This document shows positions 7,907 to 14,730 of a DNA stretch of 16,922 nt, piece after piece. Within the stretch, counting starts at the first letter, position 1. Each line of letters begins with the position of its first letter. Both the position numbers and the translations under genes were made by a program. The notes beneath the pieces are model-generated. The model saw nothing but the letters and a program-made list of their open reading frames with translations. It did not search any database and was not told the origin of the DNA. Origin of the DNA: Deltaproteobacteria bacterium (GTDB lineage: Bacteria; Desulfobacterota; DSM-4660; Desulfatiglandales; Desulfatiglandaceae). The stretch is taken from contig DUZB01000036.1 in the NCBI GenBank assembly GCA_013349725.1, positions 1-16,922 of the forward strand, written 5' to 3'.

Positions 7907-8773
7907 ATGCTGTTGACTAAATGGGTGTTTTGTATAACCGTCTTTTCCGCAACGATTTTTTTAGGGATTGACCAGGCGCTTGCCTGGGGTCCCGCCATTC
8001 ACACAGCTATCGCCTTGAACGCTCTTGATTCTGCAAAGTTTCTTCTCCCTTCCATTGGTGGAATCATTACCGCTTTTCCAATAGAATATATGTATGGCTC
8101 CCTCTCTGCCGATTTTTTTATTGGAAAAGGGAGAAAAAAAAGAATCGTGGAAAATCCCCATACCTGGGACGGGGGCTTCCGTCTCCTGGCCGGGGTAAGG
8201 GACGAACGAGAGGCGTCTTATGCCCTGGGTTTCCTTTCGCACCTGGCAGCGGATGTTATCGCACACAATTTCTTTATTCCGAACCTTCTCAACCTGCATC
8301 ATGGTAAAGGGAAAATGGGACACCTTTTCTGGGAAGTCCGGTCTGACTATCTCATAGGCTCCGGGTACACAAAGATTGCCAGGGGTGTTTTGTGTATGGA
8401 TCACCAGATCTGCGACGACTTGTTGAAACTCGTGGCGGGGAAGAGAAAAAAGAGTTTGAAAACCGGGAAACAGTTTTTTGCAAACACGGTCAAATTCTCT
8501 GATTATCTCTATTCCAAGCGAGACCTTTTCTTTGAACCAAGAGTCAATCGGTGGAGACATTTCCACCAGTATCTTGCCTTGATGGTCGATCTTTCCTGCA
8601 GTCTTTCCAAAGATTTCCTGAAAAGCCCGGAAACTACTCCGAGCCTGGATTATGATCCCATGGGAAGACAGAATCTCCTCCTTGCAAAAGGAAAAAGGTC
8701 TTTTCCAAAATCGTTCAGAAAATCTCGTAATATAAAGCATTTTGACGTTGACGAAGAACTGCTCTCCCTATGA
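7907..8773 (+). CDS. Secreted zinc-dependent phospholipase C-like protein
   Basis: The 288 residues begin with a signal peptide (hydrophobic 6-20, cleavage predicted after ALA26). That leaves Trp27 as mature residue 1, which is how bacterial zinc phospholipases C (alpha-toxin/PC-PLC fold) start, the N-terminal Trp being a zinc ligand. Other likely ligands are His32, Asp69 (SADFF), His85 (NPHTW), His112, Asp116 and His120 (SHLAADVIAH), and Glu143 (HLFWEVRSD). Substrate is unknown; many family members in environmental bacteria are uncharacterised and lack the toxin's C-terminal membrane-binding domain, as here. AAGGA precedes the ATG. The stop overlaps the mutL start (ATGA), so it leads the operon. 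The last 40 residues are basic, without family motifs. Confidence 0.85.
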   Translation: MLLTKWVFCITVFSATIFLGIDQALAWGPAIHTAIALNALDSAKFLLPSIGGIITAFPIEYMYGSLSADFFIGKGRKKRIVENPHTWDGGFRLLAGVRDEREASYALGFLSHLAADVIAHNFFIPNLLNLHHGKGKMGHLFWEVRSDYLIGSGYTKIARGVLCMDHQICDDLLKLVAGKRKKSLKTGKQFFANTVKFSDYLYSKRDLFFEPRVNRWRHFHQYLALMVDLSCSLSKDFLKSPETTPSLDYDPMGRQNLLLAKGKRSFPKSFRKSRNIKHFDVDEELLSL

Positions 8774-10494
8774 ACAAGATCAGAATTCTCCCTGAGAAAG
8801 TAGCCACCCAGATCGCGGCTGGTGAAGTGATTGAGCGACCGGCCTCAGTTGTTCGAGAACTGATCGACAACAGCATAGATGCCGGGGCAGATCGAATTAC
8901 GATTCGAATCGAAGGCGGCGGGAAAAAGCTGATCAAAGTGGTCGATAACGGGGAAGGAATGTCCAGGGATGACCTTCTCTTGTGCGTGGAAAGGCACGCC
9001 ACCAGCAAGGTAAAAGAAGCTTCTGATCTTCTCCAGGTAAAATCTCTCGGTTTCAGGGGTGAAGCGATTCCGAGCATGGCTTCCATCTCTCGCATGAATA
9101 TCACCTCTGTCCCACGGGGCCACCTGACAGGCCACAGACTCAGAATTTCCGGCGGCAAACTGCTTTCCATTGAAGAGGCCGGTGCGCCGTCGGGAACCAT
9201 CACGGAAATTCAGGATCTTTTTTTCAATGTGCCTGGAAGAAGAAAATTTCTTCGTTCACCCCAAACCGAGAAAAATCAGATCACAGAGCTCCTCCTGAGG
9301 GCATCCCTGCCTTTCCCCCACATTCATTTCAGGTTGGAAGAGGGGCCTAAAACCGTTTTGAACCTGCCCGGGTCCGATGATCCCCGCCTGCGGCTTTCTG
9401 CGATTATGGGTCGGGAAGTGAGCAAGGTCATCCTGGAACGGGTTGAAAAACGAGACGGTTTTACCATCAGACTCTTCGCGGCCCCGTCCGATTTCACGAG
9501 AAACCGCAGTGACAGGCTTTACTGTTATGTCAATGGTCGGAACATCCGGGATCGTTCCATTGCAAAGGCGGTGATGGAAGGATACGGGCAGCGCCTGATG
9601 AAAGGCAGGTTTCCTCAGGCCGTCGTTTTCATTGAAATCGATCCATCCCTCGTTGACGTGAACGTCCATCCAACCAAACAGGAAGTTCGTTTCAGAAACC
9701 CTCAGGAAATTTTCCAGGCGGTTTCGAGCGGCATCGGAAAAACGCTCTCCCCCGAATCCCGGCTCTCCACCATTCCACCACTGAACGTACCCGCGCGTGA
9801 ACCCGTTTACCGGATGCAGACCCCCTTTGCGTCCGTGTCGGACGGGGAATGGGTTTATAAAGAGGAGAAGGCCGCTCCCCTGCCGGAAACCAAAACCCCT
9901 TTTGAAAAGTTCTCTGTGGAAAGGGAAATCCAGATCATCGGCCAACTGGGAGGCACTTATATCCTCTGCCAGTCCAGTGAGGGGCTCCTTGTCGTAGACC
10001 AGCATGCCGCCCATGAAAGGGTTGTGTATGAAAATCTGAAAAGGGCCTTTGAGACTTCATCCGTGGAAATGCAGGGACTGCTTATTCCATTTGAGATGGA
10101 GCTTTCGGTGAAAGAGAAAACCCTGGCCCTGGAAAAAGGAGATGGCCTGATGGCCTTTGGCCTGGAGATGGACCACTTTGGAGGAAATACTTTTCTTTTG
10201 CGGGCTGTCCCGGCCCTCTTGAAGGACGTTGACTGGACATCCATGGTATCGGAGCTCCTTTCGCGGATAGAGGGCAAGGAGGTTGATTTTGCGGCATTTA
10301 TGGACGAAACCGTAACGGTTATGGCCTGCCATGGCGCCATTCGTGCCGGGCAGAAAATGAACAGGGAAGAAATGCGCCTGCTGATTGACCAGCTCAAGGA
10401 AATGGATCTGCCCACCAACTGCCCACATGGAAGGCCAATCATTAAAGAGTTTACCTATTATGAAATCGAGAAGATGTTTAAAAGGATAGTGTAA
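8770..10494 (+). CDS. mutL: DNA mismatch repair protein MutL, endonuclease type
   Basis: Couples MutS mismatch recognition to strand removal. The GHKL ATPase has RELIDNSIDAGA with Glu30 and Asn34, DNGEGM (59-64) and GFRGEA (94-99). The transducer domain follows, with VDVNVHPTKQEVRF (295-308), then a linker from about 320 to 385. The C-terminal domain has DQHAAHERVVYE (410-421), ACHGAIRAG (519-527) and CPHGRP (551-556), the metal-binding motifs of nicking MutL proteins. This is expected where there is no MutH. At 574 residues it is on the short side, mainly because of a short linker. The start is coupled to the upstream phospholipase gene by a 4-base ATGA overlap. miaA follows, a common neighbour of mutL in bacteria. 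Confidence 0.97.
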   Translation: MNKIRILPEKVATQIAAGEVIERPASVVRELIDNSIDAGADRITIRIEGGGKKLIKVVDNGEGMSRDDLLLCVERHATSKVKEASDLLQVKSLGFRGEAIPSMASISRMNITSVPRGHLTGHRLRISGGKLLSIEEAGAPSGTITEIQDLFFNVPGRRKFLRSPQTEKNQITELLLRASLPFPHIHFRLEEGPKTVLNLPGSDDPRLRLSAIMGREVSKVILERVEKRDGFTIRLFAAPSDFTRNRSDRLYCYVNGRNIRDRSIAKAVMEGYGQRLMKGRFPQAVVFIEIDPSLVDVNVHPTKQEVRFRNPQEIFQAVSSGIGKTLSPESRLSTIPPLNVPAREPVYRMQTPFASVSDGEWVYKEEKAAPLPETKTPFEKFSVEREIQIIGQLGGTYILCQSSEGLLVVDQHAAHERVVYENLKRAFETSSVEMQGLLIPFEMELSVKEKTLALEKGDGLMAFGLEMDHFGGNTFLLRAVPALLKDVDWTSMVSELLSRIEGKEVDFAAFMDETVTVMACHGAIRAGQKMNREEMRLLIDQLKEMDLPTNCPHGRPIIKEFTYYEIEKMFKRIV

Positions 10495-10496
10495 CG

Positions 10497-10527
10497 ATTG
10501 CGGAATGCGGAATGCGGAATGCGGAAT
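10497..10527. repeat. Heptamer array AATGCGG at the mutL/miaA junction
   Basis: ATTGCGG is followed by three perfect AATGCGG units and a final AAT. It begins two bases after the mutL stop codon. Each perfect unit contains an ATG (10505, 10512, 10519), one in each reading frame; only 10505 is in frame with miaA. The related array at 11520-11540 has the opposite orientation. Confidence 0.9.
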
Positions 10528-11488
10528 CAGGAAAGGAAGTAAGCTCATTGAACTAAAAGATACAAAACCTGATGTCATCGTCATTGCAGGTCCCACCGCC
10601 AGTGGAAAAACGGCTTTTTCCGTAGAATTGGCCACAGCCTTTTCCGGGGAAATTATAAATGCCGACTCCATGCAAGTCTATCGGGAAATGAACATTGGTA
10701 CAGCAAAACCTGATCAGAAAGAAAAAAAAGGAATCCCTCATCATCTTCTCGATGTGGTCAATCCCGACGAAGAATTCAACGCCGCCATCTACCGCCGTCT
10801 GGCACTTCCTGTAATCGAAGACATTCGCCGTAGAAAAAATGTCTGCTTTGTTGTGGGCGGAACGGGACTTTACATAAAAACCCTGCTTGGGGGAATCATT
10901 TCATCACCGCTTTCGGACCCGGACTTGAAGGAAAGGCTGAAGCGGGAATGGGAAAAAGATGGCGGGGAAAGCCTTTTTGTTAGGCTGAAAGGTCTCGATC
11001 CGGGAAGCGCTGAAAAAATTCATCCAAACGATCAGTTCCGAATCATCAGGGCTCTCGAACTTTTCGAGCTGACCAAATGCAGGGCCTCCGAAATCAGAAA
11101 TGGGCACCGATTTGGGCAACAAACAATGAACGCCCTTAAATTCTGTCTGAAATGGAAAAGGGATCAGCTATACGACCGGATCAATGAGAGGACTGTAACG
11201 ATGTTTGAAAATGGCCTGATCGAGGAAACGGAAAAACTCTTAAAAATGGGATACTCTCCGGAGTTAAAAACCATGGGCGCCATTGGATACAGGCATGCCG
11301 TAAAATACCTGCAGGGAATATGGTCTTACGACGAAGCCCTGGAAAACATGAAGCAAGATACCCGCAGGTATGCCAAGAGACAGATAACCTGGTTCAGGGG
11401 GGATCCCGACGTGACATGGATTCATCCGGAAGACATACCGTACGCTGCGGAAATGATACAAGGAAAACTGCTTGACCTTTTACCCTGA
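10505..11488 (+). CDS. miaA: tRNA dimethylallyltransferase MiaA
   Basis: Transfers a dimethylallyl group to N6 of A37 in tRNAs reading UNN codons. Motifs are the P-loop GPTASGKT (29-36), DSMQVYR (54-60), GGTGLY (118-123), GAIGYRHAVKYL (258-269) and TRRYAKRQITWFRGD (286-300). The first 14 residues come from the heptamer array and look like junk; family members usually begin a few residues before the P-loop. The ATG at 10505 has no Shine-Dalgarno sequence. AGGAAAGGAAG (10529-10539) lies seven bases ahead of an in-frame ATT at 10547, which would give a normal 313-residue protein if ATT initiates. The next in-frame ATG (codon 56) lies beyond the P-loop. The gene itself is certain; only its start is open. 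Confidence 0.93.
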   Translation: MRNAECGIRKGSKLIELKDTKPDVIVIAGPTASGKTAFSVELATAFSGEIINADSMQVYREMNIGTAKPDQKEKKGIPHHLLDVVNPDEEFNAAIYRRLALPVIEDIRRRKNVCFVVGGTGLYIKTLLGGIISSPLSDPDLKERLKREWEKDGGESLFVRLKGLDPGSAEKIHPNDQFRIIRALELFELTKCRASEIRNGHRFGQQTMNALKFCLKWKRDQLYDRINERTVTMFENGLIEETEKLLKMGYSPELKTMGAIGYRHAVKYLQGIWSYDEALENMKQDTRRYAKRQITWFRGDPDVTWIHPEDIPYAAEMIQGKLLDLLP

Positions 11489-11514
11489 ACATGTGAGGTT
11501 TTACAGGAGAACAA

Positions 11515-11565
11515 ATGTTCCGCATTCTGCAATCCGCAATTGGGAGTTTCCCATGGGAGTCATGA
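11515..11565 (+). other. 16-codon leader ORF overlapping the next start codon
   Basis: AGGAG sits five bases ahead of the ATG at 11515, the best ribosome-binding site in this junction. The frame runs 16 codons (MFRILQSAIGSFPWES), through the heptamer array, and its TGA (11563-11565) overlaps the paired ATGs at 11562 and 11565 of the following gene. It could act by termination-reinitiation. It may equally be a former gene start cut off by repeat insertion. The peptide has no recognisable function. Confidence 0.45.
11520..11540. repeat. Heptamer array at the miaA/FlgT-like junction, inverted
   Basis: The units are CCGCATT, CTGCAAT, CCGCAAT. The reverse complement (ATTGCGG, ATTGCAG, AATGCGG) matches the first 21 bases of the array at 10497 in 19 positions. 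The two arrays thus form an inverted pair on either side of miaA. Confidence 0.75.
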
Positions 11566-12746
11566 TGAACAAAACGTTTGAATCCATCCTCAAAACAGGC
11601 GCCGCATTTCTGCTCGCTTTTTCTTTGGTTCTTCTTTTGCCGGGTATTTCAATGGCGCAATCGGAACAACCCCAGGAGGGCAGGGAAATTTTAGCCATAG
11701 GAACCAGCGCCATTGCAGGTGGGAATCTGGCCCAGGCAAAAAACCAGGCTATTTCCGCGGCGCTCTTAAAAGGGGTTGAAATCTACCTTTTGAATCAGCT
11801 TGGAAACCAGGGGATGGCTCAGAATTTCGAAAGGATTCTTGAGGAGATCATTCCCAATGCCAGAGAAGGAATTGAAAACTTTAATATCCTTGCGGAAAAC
11901 CGGACTGACCGGGAATACAGCGTTCTCTTGAAAATCAAAGTGAACCAGGAGATGATCGCCGGAAAACTGAGGGAAAAAGGCATCTCACCTGGCGAAACCT
12001 CGGCGATAAAGCTGCTTTTCATGGTTCTGGAAACGGTTGGAGAATTGAAGTCGCACTGGTGGAGTGACGTGGATGCCTATGCCATCATGAGTCCCACCGA
12101 ATTAGCCTTAGACAGAGCCTTCCAGGAAAAAGGATTCGATCCCATTAATCGCGCGTCAAGCCCCCCGGAAATAGCCTTCTTCTCTCAATTTACCGGTACC
12201 AAACCATCCCTGGAAGAGGCACTCGCATGGGGAAAACTTCTTTCAGCGGATGTGGTCATCTTTGGCGTCAGCCGGATTGCAGAAAACGGGAATATTTCTG
12301 TGGACCTGGAAGCCGCGGATGTTGCAAGGGGTGTTCGAATCTGCAAGGAAAAGCAGTTTGAGGAGGCAAAGCTGGACCTTGGAAATACGGACAAGATCTT
12401 TGAAGCCCTGCAGAAAATTGCAGTCTCCCTGTCCACCCGATTTTATGCCTGTATTGTCCAGGGCACGGAAGTGAAGAAAGAAGAGGTCGAACAGTTCGAG
12501 ATTACATTAGCCGGTTTGCATACTTCGAAGCAATTTATGCTGTTCAAGGATTTCATCCTCAATGCCGTACCGGGAGTAACCTCTGTAATACCAAGTAGAA
12601 TTCAAGGAAACTCCATAACCGCATCCATTCAATATAAAGGCGGCAAAGAAAAATTTCTGGGAGATGTCATGAATCATCCAAAGCTTCCCTTCCCCCTTCA
12701 TCTGAGCCGGTCCGAAGAAGGAAAAACGATCCTGAACCTCGAATGA
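11553..12746 (+). CDS. Exported protein with FlgT-like N-terminal region
   Basis: From the ATG at 11553 the protein has 397 residues; ATGs at 11562 and 11565 are also possible (GGGAG precedes both 11553 and 11565). A signal peptide is clear: hydrophobic core about 15-30 and cleavage after SMA35, so it is periplasmic or secreted; no lipobox Cys is present. Residues 43-140 (EILAIGTSAIAGGNLAQAKNQAISAAL...) resemble the LPP20/FlgT N-terminal fold, in which an alternating strand and an Ala-rich helix precede an LLKIKV-type strand. Residues 150-300 look like a TolB/FlgT middle domain, and 330-397 form a small alpha-beta domain. This is fold-level resemblance by eye; no flagellar gene is near. The stop overlaps the next start (ATGA). 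Confidence 0.75.
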   Translation: MGVMMNKTFESILKTGAAFLLAFSLVLLLPGISMAQSEQPQEGREILAIGTSAIAGGNLAQAKNQAISAALLKGVEIYLLNQLGNQGMAQNFERILEEIIPNAREGIENFNILAENRTDREYSVLLKIKVNQEMIAGKLREKGISPGETSAIKLLFMVLETVGELKSHWWSDVDAYAIMSPTELALDRAFQEKGFDPINRASSPPEIAFFSQFTGTKPSLEEALAWGKLLSADVVIFGVSRIAENGNISVDLEAADVARGVRICKEKQFEEAKLDLGNTDKIFEALQKIAVSLSTRFYACIVQGTEVKKEEVEQFEITLAGLHTSKQFMLFKDFILNAVPGVTSVIPSRIQGNSITASIQYKGGKEKFLGDVMNHPKLPFPLHLSRSEEGKTILNLE

Positions 12747-13315
12747 ACAAAGCTATGACCGTCCCCAACCTGATTACCACCATGAGAATCATCCTTGCGC
12801 CGATTTTCATCATCTATCTTTTAGACGATCGGTTCCTGGCAGCGCTCTATGTATTTGTCATAGCCGGTGTGAGTGATGGAGTAGATGGCCTCATAGCGAG
12901 AGTCTTCAACCAGAAAAGCCGATTAGGGGCATTTTTAGACCCATTGGCGGATAAAATCCTTCTGATAGCCGCTTTTGTCGTGCTTGCCGTCCGAAGTTAT
13001 ATCCCTTCATGGCTTGCCGTCATCGTTATTACCAGAGACATCCTTATTCTATTAGGCGTATTGATCCTGTTCCTGTCCCGGGGACATCTGAAAATTCGGC
13101 CTTCCATTTTCAGCAAGATAACCACCTGTCTCCAACTTGGAACCGTTTTCCTGGTGCTTGCCAGAAACCACTTTCATCTGTTTTCCGAATATATGCTTCC
13201 CATCTACTGGATTACCGGGATTATGACCATCGTGTCCGGACTCCACTATATGCGTTCCTGGTTTCTGCTTATGGGAGAAGAGGCCACGGAAGATGAAAAA
13301 GGGCCATCATTTTAA
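12743..13315 (+). CDS. pgsA: CDP-alcohol phosphatidyltransferase, PgsA type
   Basis: Integral membrane enzyme; the PgsA branch makes phosphatidylglycerophosphate from CDP-diacylglycerol and glycerol-3-phosphate. The full catalytic signature is present: Asp45, Asp48-Gly49, Ala52-Arg53, Gly62, Asp66 and Asp70. The opening TVPNLITTMRIILAP is typical of PgsA. About five to six hydrophobic helices fit the 190-residue length. The acceptor alcohol cannot be proven from sequence alone, since other family members share the motif. The ATG overlaps the upstream stop by 4 bases, and no strong Shine-Dalgarno is seen, so translation is probably coupled. It ends the operon; no terminator follows before the tRNA-Val unit, whose terminator may serve both. 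Confidence 0.85.
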   Translation: MNKAMTVPNLITTMRIILAPIFIIYLLDDRFLAALYVFVIAGVSDGVDGLIARVFNQKSRLGAFLDPLADKILLIAAFVVLAVRSYIPSWLAVIVITRDILILLGVLILFLSRGHLKIRPSIFSKITTCLQLGTVFLVLARNHFHLFSEYMLPIYWITGIMTIVSGLHYMRSWFLLMGEEATEDEKGPSF

Positions 13316-13329
13316 TCCTTGTTCTATAA

Positions 13330-13364
13330 CGGTTTACGGTTGTCGGTTCACAGTTCGCAGTTTT
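13330..13364. repeat. Degenerate heptamer array downstream of pgsA
   Basis: Reading in steps of seven gives CGGTTTA, CGGTTGT, CGGTTCA, CAGTTCG, CAGTTTT. The first five bases follow CRGTT in all five units. It lies 15 bases after the pgsA stop and does not overlap the tRNA promoter. It is the most regular array after the one at 10497. Confidence 0.75.
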
Positions 13365-13399
13365 TCAATGAACTATGGGAATTGTTGTTGAAAATGAAC

Positions 13400-13428
13400 T
13401 TGACATGCAGGCCTCATGCTGATATCAA
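13400..13428 (+). promoter_or_regulatory. Sigma-70 promoter of tRNA-Val(GAC)
   Basis: A perfect TTGACA (13400-13405), a 17-base spacer and TATCAA (13423-13428) place the start near 13435, a few bases ahead of the tRNA. Layout and spacing match the promoter of the other tRNA unit at 290-318. Confidence 0.75.
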
Positions 13429-13440
13429 ACAAAAGTTCAC

Positions 13441-13515
13441 AGGCACGTAGCTCAGGGGGAGAGCACTACCCTGACACGGTAGGGGTCAAGGGTTCAAATC
13501 CCTTCGTGCCTACCA
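13441..13515 (+). tRNA. tRNA-Val (anticodon GAC)
   Basis: A 75-nt cloverleaf. The acceptor AGGCACG pairs with CGTGCCT, the D arm is GCTCAGGGGGAGAGC, and the anticodon stem CTACC/GGTAG encloses CTGACAC with GAC. The T stem AAGGG/CCCTT encloses TTCAAAT, and CCA is encoded (13513-13515). It is a stand-alone unit between pgsA and a convergent dehydrogenase gene. Confidence 0.95.
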
Positions 13516-13523
13516 GTAGATCC

Positions 13524-13561
13524 AAGGACCTAAGCCATTTTGGCTTCAGGTCCTTTTTTTT
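13524..13561 (+). terminator. Rho-independent terminator after tRNA-Val(GAC)
   Basis: AAGGACCTAAGCC (13524-13536) pairs with GGCTTCAGGTCCTT (13542-13555) around ATTTT, with one extra base in the right arm, and a run of T residues follows to 13561. It starts eight bases after the CCA. On the minus strand no T-run follows, so it does not serve the converging dehydrogenase gene well. Confidence 0.92.
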
Positions 13562-13564
13562 GAC

Positions 13565-14602
13565 TTATTCCTTCCGATTAGGCTCAAGAATGACCTTGAT
13601 ACACTCGTGCTCCGTGGGGGAACAGACCATTTTAAATCCGGCCGAGGCCTCTTCCAGTGGCAGTTTTCCGGTTATGGTCTCCTGAATCGGAACAGCGCCT
13701 GCCCTGATCAGATTGAGGGCCTCCCTGCAATCGGAAGGGGCGCCAGCGTAGGTACTGGTGAGGGTGATTTCCGTTCTCCAGAAAATATCATTGATCGGCA
13801 CGGGAATGGTATCCCCTTCACCGGCGCCCGCAAAAAAAAGAATGGTCCCTCCCTTTTCCACCGTTTTGAACGAAAGGGGAATGAACCCGTCAAAGCAGAT
13901 GATAACGAGGTCCGCCAGGCGTCCCTCATTTGCGTGCCGCACCGCGGAGACAAGATCTTCATCGGCATTCAGCGCTACGTGCGCACCCATTTTCAGCGCT
14001 TTTTCAAGCCGGTAGGCTATGGTATCCGCTGCCATTATCAGGCCTGCCCCTAAGGCCCTGGCCAGACCTACGTGGAGCAGTCCCGAGATGCCGCTTCCCA
14101 AAATAAGAACCGTCTGACCGGGCCGGAGACGGGCATTTTTCTGTCCCCTCAAAACACATGCCAGCGGTTCCATGAATGAGGCCTCCTCATAGGAAACACC
14201 TTCAGGAATAGCAAAAACTCCCCGGTCCACATTGATGGCGGGAACCCGTATATATTCCGCAAATCCTCCCGGATCAAAGTGGGTTCCCTTTAAAAGGGTT
14301 TCACAAACCGTGTGATGCCCATTAAGACAGTAGTGACAGGTATTGCAGGGGACATGATGGGTTGCGGCAACGCGATCGCCGGGCTTGAATTTCACGACCC
14401 CTTCCCCCACTTCCACAACCTCGCCGGCAACCTCATGCCCCAAAACCAGAGGGACCTTGTCCCTGCGATACCATTCCATCACATCGCTGCCGCATATGCC
14501 GCTGGCCACCACTTTCATAAGCAATTCGCCAGGTCCGATCTTGGGAACAGGCAACTCCTCTACGCGAACATCCCGGTTGCTGTAGTACATCAAGACACGC
14601 AT
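13565..14602 (-). CDS. Zinc-dependent medium-chain alcohol/polyol dehydrogenase
   Basis: Member of the MDR family that includes sorbitol, threonine and inositol dehydrogenases; it oxidises an alcohol with NAD(P). Catalytic zinc ligands are Cys37 (GICGSD) and His56-Glu57 (GHE). Structural zinc is held by Cys86, Cys89, Cys92 and Cys100. The Rossmann motif is GSGISG (169-174), and Asp193 after the second strand suggests a preference for NAD. Substrate cannot be told. I chose the ATG at 14602 (345 residues): AGAGGTG lies upstream, and the family N-terminus begins MRVLMYY. The frame is open 42 codons further upstream, but that part is unlike the family. It is on the same strand as the TPR gene, 128 bases downstream, and ends two bases beyond the tRNA-Val terminator. 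Confidence 0.92.
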   Translation of the reverse strand: MRVLMYYSNRDVRVEELPVPKIGPGELLMKVVASGICGSDVMEWYRRDKVPLVLGHEVAGEVVEVGEGVVKFKPGDRVAATHHVPCNTCHYCLNGHHTVCETLLKGTHFDPGGFAEYIRVPAINVDRGVFAIPEGVSYEEASFMEPLACVLRGQKNARLRPGQTVLILGSGISGLLHVGLARALGAGLIMAADTIAYRLEKALKMGAHVALNADEDLVSAVRHANEGRLADLVIICFDGFIPLSFKTVEKGGTILFFAGAGEGDTIPVPINDIFWRTEITLTSTYAGAPSDCREALNLIRAGAVPIQETITGKLPLEEASAGFKMVCSPTEHECIKVILEPNRKE

Positions 14603-14670
14603 AAATTTATTTTCACCTCTTGTTCGGGGATATGGTTTATGAGCTTTTCTAAATAAGGGTTGATTGGCAG

Positions 14671-14700
14671 GCGGGCCTTTTTTCCGGTCACAGGCCCCGC
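14671..14700. other. Hairpin between TPR and dehydrogenase genes
   Basis: GCGGGCCT (14671-14678) pairs with AGGCCCCGC (14692-14700) with one bulged C. On the minus strand it follows the TPR stop by about 30 bases, but its loop rather than its 3' flank is A/T-rich, so a true terminator is doubtful. It might slow or process the transcript. Confidence 0.4.
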
Positions 14701-14730
14701 TGAATTTCATCCTCTCATGAACATCCACAG

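Noticed and set aside
7961..8740. 259-codon open frame on the minus strand opposite the phospholipase gene
   Set aside because: It lies wholly opposite a gene with a signal peptide and a complete metal-ligand set, and its translation shows no recognisable motif or ribosome-binding site.
10497..10527. CRISPR-like interpretation of the short repeats
   Set aside because: Units of 7 or 9 bases are directly adjacent with no unique spacers, and there are no cas genes.
9256..10671. Long minus-strand open frames opposite mutL and the start of miaA
   Set aside because: MutL and MiaA motifs are unbroken on the plus strand. The opposite frames are rich in Pro, Arg and Ser with no family signature, as expected of antisense shadows.
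11472..11552. TTG start at 11472 for the FlgT-like gene
   Set aside because: It would overlap the end of miaA, has no ribosome site, and would put 27 unrelated residues, partly from the heptamer array, ahead of a clear signal peptide.
14603..14728. 42-codon N-terminal extension of the dehydrogenase frame
   Set aside because: The ATG at 14602 has a fitting AGAGGTG upstream and the family's usual N-terminus follows. The extension is basic, Pro-rich and unlike the family, and includes part of the 14671-14700 hairpin.
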